A stretch of DNA of 38,960 bases from Kiloniellaceae bacterium (lineage in GTDB: Bacteria; Pseudomonadota; Alphaproteobacteria; Kiloniellales; J153): contig JAJFGP010000045.1 in the NCBI GenBank assembly GCA_021776055.1, positions 1 through 38,960 on the forward strand, written 5' to 3'. The translations under genes and the position numbers were made by a program. Shown here one piece after another: positions 19,292-27,939 of the stretch. The notes under the pieces are model-generated. The model searched no databases. It was not told the origin of the DNA and worked only from the letters and a program-made list of their open reading frames with translations. The first letter of the stretch is position 1. Each line of letters opens with the position of its first letter.

Positions 19292-20536
19292 TTATTCTGG
19301 TGCCGCCAGCTTAGCCCGCGCAGATGCCAGCAATGCGGCGCCGAGGGCCAACAGCATCGCCCCCGCGGCAACAACGAAAACACCACCGCCTAGGCCGCGG
19401 TCGATCAGCCAGCCAAAAAAGATCGGCGATAGCGCGCTACCCACGTTCAGCCCTGCGGTGACAAAGCCGAACACGGTGCCCACCGAACCGGGCGGCGCGA
19501 TGCTGCGCACCATCATATCGCGGGATGGCCGAATCATGCCTTGCGCCAAGCCGACGACTCCTAGCCCGACAATCATCGCCGCCAGCGGCAGCGAGACAAT
19601 TCCGAGAGTTGCCGCGATCCCGGCGGCCGCACAAAACCCGGCTACAATTACCAGATCGTGCCGGCGGGTACGGTCGGCGATCAAGCCGCCAAGCAGAACG
19701 CCCAGGGCACTGCAGACGAGCAGCGCCGTCAGGGCGAAGTTGGCGGCGGCCAGGGGCACGCCTCGGGAATCCACCAACACGGTCACGGCAAACCCGTTCA
19801 GTCCGCTGGAGCCGACCGCGGCAAAAACCATGTAGAAGAAAAACAGGATGATCGGCGCCGAGGCCAACATGCGCACAGGTGCCATCTTGGCTCCGGCTTT
19901 AGCAGCGGGCGCCTTGGCGGGCGGCGCCTGTTCAACGCGCGCTCTAACGTCCAGTTCCCGCCCCAGAATCAGGATCCAGGCCGCCGTCAGAATACCGCAC
20001 AGACCGGTGATTGCGAGGGCCAGGCGCCAGTCCCACAAGGCGGTCAGGAATGCCAAGGTCATGGGCGAAACGGCCCAACCGACATGGCCGGCGAAGGTAT
20101 GTAGACTAAAGGCGCGCCCCAGGCGCTGCGGGCTAATGCGTGCCGACATAACGGCGTAGTCGGCCGGGTGAAAGACGCTGTTGCCGACCCCCACGACCAA
20201 CATCAAGGCCACCATCACGCCATAGGCGGGCGCAAAGGCGATAGCGGCGATGCCGCCGCTCATCAGACTCAAGCCAACCACCAGCGGCAGACGGGCGCCG
20301 ACGCGGTCGACAAGAACGCCCACCGGCACCTGGCAAACCATGGTCGCGACGTTCGCCGCGGCCAGCAGGGCGCCGAGCGCCGCGTAACTGACCGCCATAT
20401 CCGCCTGCATCAGTGGGAATAGCGGCGGTAGGGCGATACCAAAGAAGTGTGAGAAGAAATGCCCCGCACCCACCAACCCGAGGATCTTGGCCTCGCGGCG
20501 CATGGGCGCAGCAGTGATGGCGGTTTCAGCGGGCAT
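19292..20536 (-). CDS. Major facilitator superfamily transporter
   Basis: About 414 residues with twelve hydrophobic segments and a charged central loop (RARVEQAPPAKAPAAKAGAK) between the halves. The N-half shows ALLAAANVATMVCQVPVGVLVDRVGAR, the MFS loop 2-3 signature GxLxDRxGxR. The C-half has the equivalent LLGGLIADRTRRHDL. It is an inner-membrane secondary transporter of unknown substrate, most like the predicted sugar/drug/organic-acid porters. The ATG at 20536 (MPAETAITAAP) is preferred; the 28 residues before it in the track look non-coding. The gene is divergent from kynA with about 150 bp between them, so shared control or a role in exporting or importing tryptophan-related compounds is possible but unproven. 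Confidence 0.9.
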   Translation of the reverse strand: MPAETAITAAPMRREAKILGLVGAGHFFSHFFGIALPPLFPLMQADMAVSYAALGALLAAANVATMVCQVPVGVLVDRVGARLPLVVGLSLMSGGIAAIAFAPAYGVMVALMLVVGVGNSVFHPADYAVMSARISPQRLGRAFSLHTFAGHVGWAVSPMTLAFLTALWDWRLALAITGLCGILTAAWILILGRELDVRARVEQAPPAKAPAAKAGAKMAPVRMLASAPIILFFFYMVFAAVGSSGLNGFAVTVLVDSRGVPLAAANFALTALLVCSALGVLLGGLIADRTRRHDLVIVAGFCAAAGIAATLGIVSLPLAAMIVGLGVVGLAQGMIRPSRDMMVRSIAPPGSVGTVFGFVTAGLNVGSALSPIFFGWLIDRGLGGGVFVVAAGAMLLALGAALLASARAKLAAPE

Positions 20537-20689
20537 GGTCGGAGAGAAACCTCGGCAGGCGGCGGCCAGCCAAGTAGGCCAGCTTTCGCCCACGACCGGC
20601 AAGCCACGATTGCCGCACATCCTATGCTAAAATTCTTGTGGCATTGCTGGTGCCCGAGTCGCCCGGCGAGCCGAGTGGGGGATCTACCG

Positions 20690-21790
20690 ATGGCGAAACG
20701 CGACGCAGCACTGACTTATGCCGAACACCTGCAGCTCGAGCGCCTGCTCGATTGCCAAGTGCGGCGCTCCGAAATGCAGGGCCGCCCGGCGCACGACGAG
20801 ATGCTGTTCATCATCGTGCACCAAGCCTATGAGCTTTGGTTCAAGCAGATCCTCTTTGAGCTTGACCGGATCGAGACACTCTTCGCCGGTCCGCGCGCCG
20901 ACGACCGCGATCTTGGCTTGGTGGCACAGGGCATCGAGCGCATCGTCGCGGTGCAACGGCTGCTGATCCAACAGTTAGACGTGCTGGAGACCATGACACC
21001 CATGGACTTCCTCGACTTCCGTGATCTGCTGGTCCCCGCCTCCGGCTTTCAAAGCCTGCAGTTCCGCCTGATGGAAACCCGGCTGGGCCTGCGCCAAGGC
21101 GATCGGGTAACCTTCGAGGGCCGGCCCATCGACGCGCGCCTGACCGCCGCCGACCGCAAGCGCTTGCAAGCGGCCGCCAGCAAACCATCCTTGTCCGATC
21201 TGATCGAGCGCTGGCTGGAGCGCACGCCATTCCTGCATGGCTCCGGCTACGATTTCAGTGCCGTCTACCGGCAGGCGGTGGAGGACATGCTGGATAGCGA
21301 TGCCGCCCTGGTGCGCGCCAACCCGGCGCTGAGCGCGCCCGAAATCGAGGTCGAGACACGGGCCATCACCGCCTCGCGCGCCCGGTTCGAATCGATCTTC
21401 GACGAAGCACAGCACCGCGAGTTGGTAGCACAAGGAGTTTGGCGTTTATCCTGGCGGGCGCTGCAAGCGGCGATCTTCATCAACCTCTACCGCAACGAGC
21501 CGGTGCTGCAGCTTCCTTTCCGCCTGCTCAGCGGGCTCATGGACATCGACGAGACGTTGACCAATTGGCGTTACCGTCATGCCCTGATGGTACAGCGGAT
21601 GATCGGCCGCAAGGTGGGCACCGGCGGCTCGTCGGGCCACGACTATCTGCGCCAGACGGCGGAACGGCACCGTATCTTCGGCGACCTTTTCGCCCTCTCG
21701 ACTTTCTTCATACCACGCTCGCGCCTGCCGGAATTGCCGGCGGCCATGCGTCAAGCCATGGGTTATACCTACGCTGGAAAATCGAGGTGA
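20690..21790 (+). CDS. kynA: Tryptophan 2,3-dioxygenase
   Basis: This haem enzyme opens the indole ring of L-tryptophan to N-formylkynurenine. Conserved blocks are visible throughout: LTYAEHLQLERLLDCQ, HDEMLFIIVHQAYELWFKQIL with a distal histidine, FLDFRDLLVPASGFQSLQFR, GLMDIDETLTNWRYRHALMVQRMIG with the proximal haem histidine, GTGGSSGHDYLRQT and LSTFFIPR. At 366 residues it is longer than the usual 280-300 of bacterial KynA. It keeps the central helical insertion (WLERTPFLHGSGYDF ... FDEAQHRELVAQGVWRLSWRALQAAIFINLYR) seen in animal TDO. The ATG at 20690 follows GGGGGA. It overlaps the kynureninase-like gene by GTGA, giving a coupled two-gene unit. Confidence 0.96.
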   Translation: MAKRDAALTYAEHLQLERLLDCQVRRSEMQGRPAHDEMLFIIVHQAYELWFKQILFELDRIETLFAGPRADDRDLGLVAQGIERIVAVQRLLIQQLDVLETMTPMDFLDFRDLLVPASGFQSLQFRLMETRLGLRQGDRVTFEGRPIDARLTAADRKRLQAAASKPSLSDLIERWLERTPFLHGSGYDFSAVYRQAVEDMLDSDAALVRANPALSAPEIEVETRAITASRARFESIFDEAQHRELVAQGVWRLSWRALQAAIFINLYRNEPVLQLPFRLLSGLMDIDETLTNWRYRHALMVQRMIGRKVGTGGSSGHDYLRQTAERHRIFGDLFALSTFFIPRSRLPELPAAMRQAMGYTYAGKSR

Positions 21791-22953
21791 CCTACAAGGC
21801 TCACTTCCGCCGCTTCTTCGCCGCCGATCCCGACCGCCTGCACGTCGCCGCGCATAGCCACCACCCATGGCCGGATGTGACCTACGAAGCGCAGATGCAG
21901 TGCTGGAACGACGCGGCGCGCTTGGCGGACCGCAAATGGGCGCACCTCTTCGCCGACATCTGGCCCGCCGTGCAAGGACATATAGCCGCCCTGCTGGCCT
22001 TACCCGATCCCAACAGCCTCACGTTCGGCCCGAACACGCACGGCTTTCTTGTGCGCTTGCTCTCCTGCCTACCCAGCGGCCGGCCGATCCGGGTGCTCAC
22101 GACGGATGGAGAATTCCACTCCTTCGCCCGCCAGATACGCCGCTTGGAAGAAGAAGGGTTGGCGACCGTTCACCGCGTTCCCACCGAACCTTTCGCCAGT
22201 TTCTCCGAGCGGTTTGCCGATGCCGCGCGCCATGAGGCCGACCTCGTCTATGTCAGCCAGGTCTTTTACGATTCCGGGTTCGCGGTGGCTGATCTCACCA
22301 CCCTTGTTGATGCCGTAGCGGTCGGCAAGGCGATGATTGTGATCGACGGCTACCACGGCTTCCTCGCCTTACCGACCGACCTTGCCGCCGTTGCCAACCG
22401 CACCTTCTATCTGGCCGGTGGCTACAAGTATGCCATGGCCGGGGAAGGCGCCGTGTTCCTGCATGCCCCGCCCGACATCTGCCCGCGGCCACGCGATACC
22501 GGTTGGTATGCCGCCTTCACCGCGTTGGAGGAATTGAATGACGGCCACGTTGGGTACGCTACGGACGGCAGCCGCTTTCTCGGTGCCACCTTCGATCCCG
22601 TCGGTCTGTACCGCCTGCGTGCCGTCCTCGACTGGCTGACCGAGACCGGCATCGACGTGCCGATGATTCATGCGCACGTGCAGGCCCTACAACAGACATT
22701 CGTCGATGGATTGGCGAAACTGGATTTGCCAACTCTGAACCCGGATCAGCTAATCGTGCCGGTATCGGTTGCCGCACGTGGCCATTTCCTGACTTTCCGC
22801 ACACCCGAGGCGGGACCGATTTACCAACGCCTGTTGGCGGAAAACGTGATCACCGACTATCGCGGCGACAGGTTGAGGTTCGGATTCGGCCTCTATCACG
22901 ACGAACAGGATATCGACCGGCTCTGCCGCACTATTTCCGGCGCCTTGGCCTAG
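21787..22953 (+). CDS. kynU: Kynureninase-like class V aminotransferase-fold enzyme
   Basis: The gene begins with GTG overlapping the kynA stop. Its 388-residue product is a fold-type I PLP protein: SLTFGPNTHGFLVRLLS near residues 79-95, TTDGEFHSFARQIRRLEEEG, YVSQVFYDSGFAV, the PLP-pairing aspartate in VIDGYHGF, and the Schiff-base lysine in LAGGYKYAMAGEGAVFLH. Class V members include kynureninase, cysteine desulfurases and isopenicillin epimerase. Direct coupling to tryptophan dioxygenase makes kynureninase (kynurenine to anthranilate and alanine) the best call. The sequence differs from the Pseudomonas enzyme around the lysine, so it may be a divergent kynureninase subtype. A kynurenine formamidase is not seen next to it. 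Its stop overlaps that of the convergent phoX gene. Confidence 0.8.
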   Translation: MTYKAHFRRFFAADPDRLHVAAHSHHPWPDVTYEAQMQCWNDAARLADRKWAHLFADIWPAVQGHIAALLALPDPNSLTFGPNTHGFLVRLLSCLPSGRPIRVLTTDGEFHSFARQIRRLEEEGLATVHRVPTEPFASFSERFADAARHEADLVYVSQVFYDSGFAVADLTTLVDAVAVGKAMIVIDGYHGFLALPTDLAAVANRTFYLAGGYKYAMAGEGAVFLHAPPDICPRPRDTGWYAAFTALEELNDGHVGYATDGSRFLGATFDPVGLYRLRAVLDWLTETGIDVPMIHAHVQALQQTFVDGLAKLDLPTLNPDQLIVPVSVAARGHFLTFRTPEAGPIYQRLLAENVITDYRGDRLRFGFGLYHDEQDIDRLCRTISGALA

Positions 22954-25322
22954 AGCAGGCGCCCGCCGTCCTTGCGGCGAATGCCCACGACCGCCGGACG
23001 GGGCGGGTCGTCCGGCCGGCCTTCAATATTGCTCGGCCAATTGCTGCCCACGGGCACGGTCCGCCGCTGTGTGAAAACACGGCCATCGAGACCAAGCATC
23101 TCGATATCGCGAGTCACCGTCACGCCAGATTGATCGAGAGGCGCTTTTTTGCCTGGATGTTGAACCGAGAGGAGGAGCGTATCATCGCCGATGAAAGCAG
23201 GGCCGGTCAGCTCGCTGTGCATAGGGCCACTGGCCAGCGGCACGACCGATCCCGCCTCCGGCCCTTGGGCGGGGATAACAAATGCCCAGTTATTGCCAAA
23301 CACGCCCTCGATGGTGGATGCGGCGCGGCCGACGGCCGCATGATCGACGGGCAGCGGCACTGGATCGGGCCCCTCCGACAATCCATTCAGATAGCCGTTG
23401 GAAATATCGGTCAGGCACAACAAGTCGCCTCGGTCGGTAAAGGCGATATTGTCGATGCTGGAAAAGCCGGCGCCGTCTTTCGCGCCTGCTTCACCGCCTT
23501 GCAGAACACGCTCCCAGACGAAGGTCGCGCCAGTGCCGTCCGGGTCATCCTCGGCGATCTTGTAGAGTCCGCCGAACGGCTGGCTGCCCGCAACATCGGC
23601 ATTGAATTTACCGGTTTGGAAGATGCGTGAATCCGGATAGCCGTCGGGACCGGGCTTGCCCCGCGTGAAGGCAATATAGATCTCGCCAGTTGTTGGATGG
23701 ACGGCCAGTTCTTCCGGCCGCGCACTCGGCGTACCACCTATCAGATTACCCGCCGCGAACGCATCGCACAGCACAGCCCCGTACGAATCATAGAAATCGG
23801 CGATGGTCTTGCCACGATAGTCCGGCAGAATGTCCGCCTCGTTCTCAATGGTAACCGCAAGCATGTGACCATCCTCGCTCTCGCCAGCAACGCCGCGGCG
23901 GCGCGGCAAATAAAGCAGGCCGCCGTGGCTGGCCGATCCGGTGGCCGCAAGTTCGGCGGATGCCAGGGCGCTGGGCGATAGGGGCGCCGTCGGCGTCGAG
24001 AGGCGCAAGGGAATCCATGCCCCAGTGCCACGCATCGACTCACCGGTTGGCGGATCGAAACGCGCAACGTAGAGAGTTCCCTCTTCCAGAAGTTTGCTCG
24101 CGCGATCACGGTCGGTGGGATCGTCGAGCACGCCAGAACTCACATATCGCCACACGTGCCCGCCTTTTCTATCGTCGCCCATATACGTCACGACAGGCTG
24201 CCCCTTGGCGGCGCGGAGGGTCACGTTCTCGTGCCGGAAACGGCCGAGGGCTGTGTGCTTACGCACACGAAAATCCGGATCGGCCGGATCGGCCTCGACA
24301 ATCCAGCCGTACTTCTCGCCGACCAGGCCGAAAGAGAAACCGGCGGTGCGCAGAATATAGCCGGTCTGGGTGCCGTCGCGGCGCGTCTGCCCCTGAACGC
24401 CCATATGCCGACGGGCGCTGCCTTCGCTATTCTCTTCACCGACAAGCACGGTTCCCCACGGCGTGACCGTCCCCGCACAGGAAAAGGCGGTTCCGATGAT
24501 GCGATTACCAAGGCCATCAGCGCTGAGCCGCGCGAAGACGTCGGTAGCGGCTGGGCCCGTGCCGATCAGGTAATTGGAATCGCCGATCTGGTGCGCGCGA
24601 TTGCCCCACGACGTCACATCCTTGAAGTGATCTCGCCGCTCCGCATTGATCGCCAGACCCGAAAGACCGTGCAGACGCCGGTTCAGCGCGTGCCGCGCCA
24701 CGACAGCAAAACGCCCGTCCTTATCGCGGCGCAATCGCACCGCCGAGCCACCGAGGTTGTAAAGCTTCTCGCCGAGCAACTCGTGGATATCGTCGCGCGG
24801 CAAGGGAAACCCGACAAAAGTCTCGAAAACACCGCCGGTCCTGCCCATACCTTCCGACCCGTCCGGGGCCTCCACCGAAAACGGATGCGAGACGAACTCG
24901 TGGTTGATCCACAGCATGCCCTCGCCGGGCCGCTGTGGGTCCGGAATGAATCCGTTGAAGTCGTTGTTGTACCCAACGTAGTGACTGGCATCCGGAAACA
25001 CCCGATCGCCCCACCGGGCGATCACGTAACGCTCAAATTCCGGCGGCACGACCACATCATCGATCACCTCAAACGCCGCAAGCTCCGCCGTGGCCGAGGG
25101 TGGGAGGACATTCTGTGCCCCGGCCCGGCCGGCCAGGCTGCTTGGGCGGCGGGTATAGACCGGTAACGGGTGGGGCAATCGGAGTGGCGTAAAGCCGAGC
25201 GGACCCGCCGCCCCGCGACGGTCGCCACTGATCAGCCCGATTGGCAAAGCCCGCGCGGCAATACCCAAAACAGCGGCACCGCCCAAAAGGGCTAGAAGTC
25301 TCCGGCGCGTTACTGGAAGCAT
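22950..25322 (-). CDS. phoX: PhoX-family (DUF839) Tat-exported protein, probable alkaline phosphatase
   Basis: This 790-residue protein begins with a twin-arginine signal (TRRRLLALLGGAAVLGIAA). PhoX-type blocks follow: DASHYVGYNNDFNGFIP, GMLWINHEFVSHPF, FSCAGTVTPWGTVLVGEENSEG, VVTYMGDDRKGGHVWRYVS, RPEELAVHPTTGEIYIAFT and FSSIDNIAFTDRGDLLCLTD. Characterised PhoX enzymes are calcium/iron phosphomonoesterases folded before Tat export. Many DUF839 proteins of this length are uncharacterised, so activity is inferred from the family. No convincing pho box was found upstream. The gene converges on the kynureninase gene with complementary overlapping TAG stops (CTAG). Confidence 0.87.
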   Translation of the reverse strand: MLPVTRRRLLALLGGAAVLGIAARALPIGLISGDRRGAAGPLGFTPLRLPHPLPVYTRRPSSLAGRAGAQNVLPPSATAELAAFEVIDDVVVPPEFERYVIARWGDRVFPDASHYVGYNNDFNGFIPDPQRPGEGMLWINHEFVSHPFSVEAPDGSEGMGRTGGVFETFVGFPLPRDDIHELLGEKLYNLGGSAVRLRRDKDGRFAVVARHALNRRLHGLSGLAINAERRDHFKDVTSWGNRAHQIGDSNYLIGTGPAATDVFARLSADGLGNRIIGTAFSCAGTVTPWGTVLVGEENSEGSARRHMGVQGQTRRDGTQTGYILRTAGFSFGLVGEKYGWIVEADPADPDFRVRKHTALGRFRHENVTLRAAKGQPVVTYMGDDRKGGHVWRYVSSGVLDDPTDRDRASKLLEEGTLYVARFDPPTGESMRGTGAWIPLRLSTPTAPLSPSALASAELAATGSASHGGLLYLPRRRGVAGESEDGHMLAVTIENEADILPDYRGKTIADFYDSYGAVLCDAFAAGNLIGGTPSARPEELAVHPTTGEIYIAFTRGKPGPDGYPDSRIFQTGKFNADVAGSQPFGGLYKIAEDDPDGTGATFVWERVLQGGEAGAKDGAGFSSIDNIAFTDRGDLLCLTDISNGYLNGLSEGPDPVPLPVDHAAVGRAASTIEGVFGNNWAFVIPAQGPEAGSVVPLASGPMHSELTGPAFIGDDTLLLSVQHPGKKAPLDQSGVTVTRDIEMLGLDGRVFTQRRTVPVGSNWPSNIEGRPDDPPRPAVVGIRRKDGGRLL

Positions 25323-25426
25323 TTAAATCTTTCGGACCATGGGATTGCCGCAAGCTGGCGGTTGAGCGGCAGCCTACACGGTGAACCTTTCACCCACATT
25401 ACAGCTGGCACCTACCTGGCGCGGCA

Positions 25427-26176
25427 TCAATCCGCGGCCAGGAATTCTCGATAGTCGGCGGTCAGATCGACGACCGCTCCGTCATAGAGCCGCTTGCCGG
25501 CCTCCGGCGAGGCCAACGCCGGATTCGAGCCGATCCGGCCATCGGGAAACCGGCGGCGATAATCCAGGGCATCCAGGATGGGCCCGTTCGGCGCGATGGC
25601 CGGGGACATCTCCACCGACTTGATGCTTTCCGGAAAAGCATATTGAGTCAGCGCCACTTCCGAGGGGGTGGCGTGGCTACCCTCGGCGTTGCCATAGAGC
25701 TCTCGTGAGAGCCGGCGCACGGCCGGACTGTCGTACCAGTTCTTCAGGCGGCAGCGCAGGCTCGGAGCGTTGCGGCGTTCGCCGTCCAAACTGCTCTCCG
25801 CATAGACCTCGGAGAAGGCGGCGCTAACAGTGGCGATGTTGCCGCCATGGCCATTGAGAAAATAGATGCGGGTGAAGCCGTGCCGGGCGAGCGACTGCAC
25901 CGTATCACGCACCACCGCGATGAGCGTGGAGGGCCGTAGGGTCATGCTGCCGGTAAAGGCCAAATGATGCTGTGCCATGCCCACCGAAATCGTCGGCGCG
26001 ACCAGCGCATCCGCCGCCTCGCCAACGCCCTTCGCGACTACCTCGGCACAGAGCGCGTCGGTACCAACAAGCCCGTTGGGCCCATGCTGCTCGGTCGAGC
26101 CGATGGGAATAATGATTCCCGTATCGCGTGCGAGCCGTTCCTCGACCTCGCGCCAGGTACAATGGTGCAGAAGCAT
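25427..26176 (-). CDS. Creatininase-family metal-dependent amidohydrolase
   Basis: The 249-residue protein has the creatininase fold markers IIPIGSTEQHGPNG (Glu and His metal ligands), GTDALCAEVV, GMAQHHLAFTGSMTL, FLNGHGGNIATV and GSHATPSEVALTQY. The family hydrolyses cyclic or formyl amides, for example creatinine, formamidopyrimidine products, or intermediates in cofactor biosynthesis. Nothing here fixes the substrate. It is upstream of phoX on the same strand, separated by about 100 nt, and could be co-transcribed or independent. It is not a recognised kynurenine formamidase, although it lies in the same neighbourhood as kynA-kynU. The ATG at 26176 (MLLHHCTWREVEERL) fits the family N-terminus. 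Confidence 0.9.
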   Translation of the reverse strand: MLLHHCTWREVEERLARDTGIIIPIGSTEQHGPNGLVGTDALCAEVVAKGVGEAADALVAPTISVGMAQHHLAFTGSMTLRPSTLIAVVRDTVQSLARHGFTRIYFLNGHGGNIATVSAAFSEVYAESSLDGERRNAPSLRCRLKNWYDSPAVRRLSRELYGNAEGSHATPSEVALTQYAFPESIKSVEMSPAIAPNGPILDALDYRRRFPDGRIGSNPALASPEAGKRLYDGAVVDLTADYREFLAAD

Positions 26177-26479
26177 GTCGTTTCCTTCGGGGCCAGCCGA
26201 ATGTTGAGTCGCCGTTTGCCGCGCCGACTATAATCCGCGCCGCGACCGCCACGCCAGCGCCACGATTTGGCCGCGGAAATGCCGGTTGACAGGCGCGAGT
26301 CGCATCCGCACTTTCGATGTACCGATGCGAATCAACATACAGTGGCGCGCCTCGGTTAAGAAATGTTAACGAATGTCTTGCTAGGATACTAAGGAATCAA
26401 GACTGAATGAATCCGGGCGGCCGAGTTCGGTGGTCGCCACGACCAGGCAAGTAGCCGAAGTGACGGGGGATATTCCCAC
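26177..26479. promoter_or_regulatory. 303-bp intergenic region with a CtrA-like box
   Basis: This divergent spacer between the creatininase-family and M23 genes has no supported gene. It holds TTAA at 26356-26359 and TTAAC at 26366-26370, separated by 6 bases, resembling the alphaproteobacterial CtrA site TTAA-N7-TTAA(C) but one base short. The AT-rich stretch around it (to about 26395) probably includes the M23 gene's promoter, though no -35/-10 pair with good spacing was found. Confidence 0.35.
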
Positions 26480-27835
26480 TTGAGACGCGTTTGGCTACAA
26501 ATTCAACCCATCGTACGGTCCGCAAAGGCGACCACGCTTGCCGGCCTCCTCAGTTTGCCGCTGCTTGGCGGTCTCATCTACGCTCTCTGGCCGACCGACG
26601 TTTGGCAGCGCGGACCCAGCTTATCCATCGTCAATGCCGACCAGCTTTCGCGACCCCAGGAGCGCCAACTCGCGTCCGCGGCCGATGCCGAGACAGAGGC
26701 GCCGCAACCAACCCCCATCTCGCGCAACCTGCGCGTGGCCAGCGGCGATACGTTGATGGAAATGCTGACCAATGCCGGGGTTCAGCGGCAAGAGGCCCAC
26801 GAGGCCATCACCGCCCTGCGCGATGTCTTCAGTCCCCGCAAGCTACGCCCGGGACAGGAAATACGCGTTGAGCTGATCGCCGATACGCCCGACGCCGAGC
26901 CGCGTTTACTCGCGCTCAACCTGCAACCGGATGTCGAGCGCGACGTCCGGGTAATCCGATCCGAGAATGACGGCTTTATTGCCGAGGCGATCGCCCGGCC
27001 CTTGCAGGAAACCACCGTCCTGGTGACGGGCCAGATCGAGAACAACCTGTCCGCCGATGCATCCGCGGCGGGTGTGCCCACGCCGGTCCTCATCGAGATG
27101 ATTCGGATTTTTAGCTTCGATGTGGATTTCCAGCGCGGCATCCAGCCCGGCGATCGGTTCGAGGTGCTCTATGACGCCAAGCTGGAAGAGGACGGCTCTC
27201 TGGCCAAGACCGGCGACGTGCGGTACGCCGCGATGACGCTGTCCGGCAAGCGCCTGGATCTCTATGGCTTCACGCCGAAAAGCGGCTACAGCGATTTCTT
27301 CGACAGCAAAGGCCAGTCGGTGCGTAAAACCTTGATGCGCACGCCTATCGACGGCGCCCGGTTGTCCTCGCGCTTCGGCATGCGCAAGCATCCGATCCTG
27401 GGCTACACACGCATGCACCGGGGCACCGACTTCGCCGCCCCCAAGGGCACCCCCATCTATGCCGCCGGCGATGGCACCGTCCGCAAGGCGGGGCGCAAGG
27501 GCGCCTATGGCAAGTATGTGCGCATCCGCCATAACTCGACCTACGATACCGCCTATGCGCACATGAGCCGCATCGCCAAGGGTATGCGGTCCGGCACACG
27601 CGTCAAGCAGGGACAGATCATCGGCTATGTAGGAACCACCGGCCGCTCCACCGGCTCGCACCTGCATTACGAAGTGTTGGTCAACGGCAAGCAGGTCAAT
27701 CCGTCGAAAATCAAGCTGGCCTCGGGCGAGAAGCTAAAGGGCGCGGACTTGGAGCAGTTCGAGGACCAGCGAGCCGAAACCGACGCCCTACGCGGCGTCG
27801 GCCCAAGCATCGCCCAAACGGTCAAAGCCGATTGA
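26480..27835 (+). CDS. M23 (LytM-type) murein endopeptidase with membrane anchor
   Basis: The 451-residue protein has an N-terminal membrane segment (LAGLLSLPLLGGLIYALW), a LysM/OapA-like domain about residues 80-250 (LRVASGDTLMEMLTNAG) and a C-terminal M23 domain about 290-400. The zinc and catalytic residues are seen in MRKHPILGYTRMHRGTDFAAPKGTPIYAAGDG, YAHM and GSHLHYEV. The complete set of ligands suggests active cleavage of peptidoglycan cross-links, as in MepM, rather than an inactive EnvC-type activator. The start is TTG at 26480, with GGGGGA about 10 nt upstream; no in-frame ATG precedes the domain. It ends facing the AT-rich island. Confidence 0.94.
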   Translation: MRRVWLQIQPIVRSAKATTLAGLLSLPLLGGLIYALWPTDVWQRGPSLSIVNADQLSRPQERQLASAADAETEAPQPTPISRNLRVASGDTLMEMLTNAGVQRQEAHEAITALRDVFSPRKLRPGQEIRVELIADTPDAEPRLLALNLQPDVERDVRVIRSENDGFIAEAIARPLQETTVLVTGQIENNLSADASAAGVPTPVLIEMIRIFSFDVDFQRGIQPGDRFEVLYDAKLEEDGSLAKTGDVRYAAMTLSGKRLDLYGFTPKSGYSDFFDSKGQSVRKTLMRTPIDGARLSSRFGMRKHPILGYTRMHRGTDFAAPKGTPIYAAGDGTVRKAGRKGAYGKYVRIRHNSTYDTAYAHMSRIAKGMRSGTRVKQGQIIGYVGTTGRSTGSHLHYEVLVNGKQVNPSKIKLASGEKLKGADLEQFEDQRAETDALRGVGPSIAQTVKAD

Positions 27836-27939
27836 TTTAACGCGGAGAATCAGGCCGCAGGAGGTTGTTGAGGCCGCGAAGCTCTCGCCGGTCCATCTCT
27901 GCAGATCGCAAAGAACTGGTGTGTTTTCTTTTTTCCGTT

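Noticed and set aside
20459-20689. Upstream extension of the kynA ORF (77 extra residues)
   Set aside because: It overlaps the divergent MFS gene start, is unlike TDO, and a ribosome site precedes the internal ATG at 20690.
21375-21395. GGTTCGAATC, resembling a tRNA T-loop
   Set aside because: It lies inside the kynA coding sequence with no acceptor or anticodon stems around it.
25323-25426. Possible pho box upstream of phoX (CTGTAAT followed by a weak second half)
   Set aside because: The second half matches too few positions of CTGTCAT to call a site.
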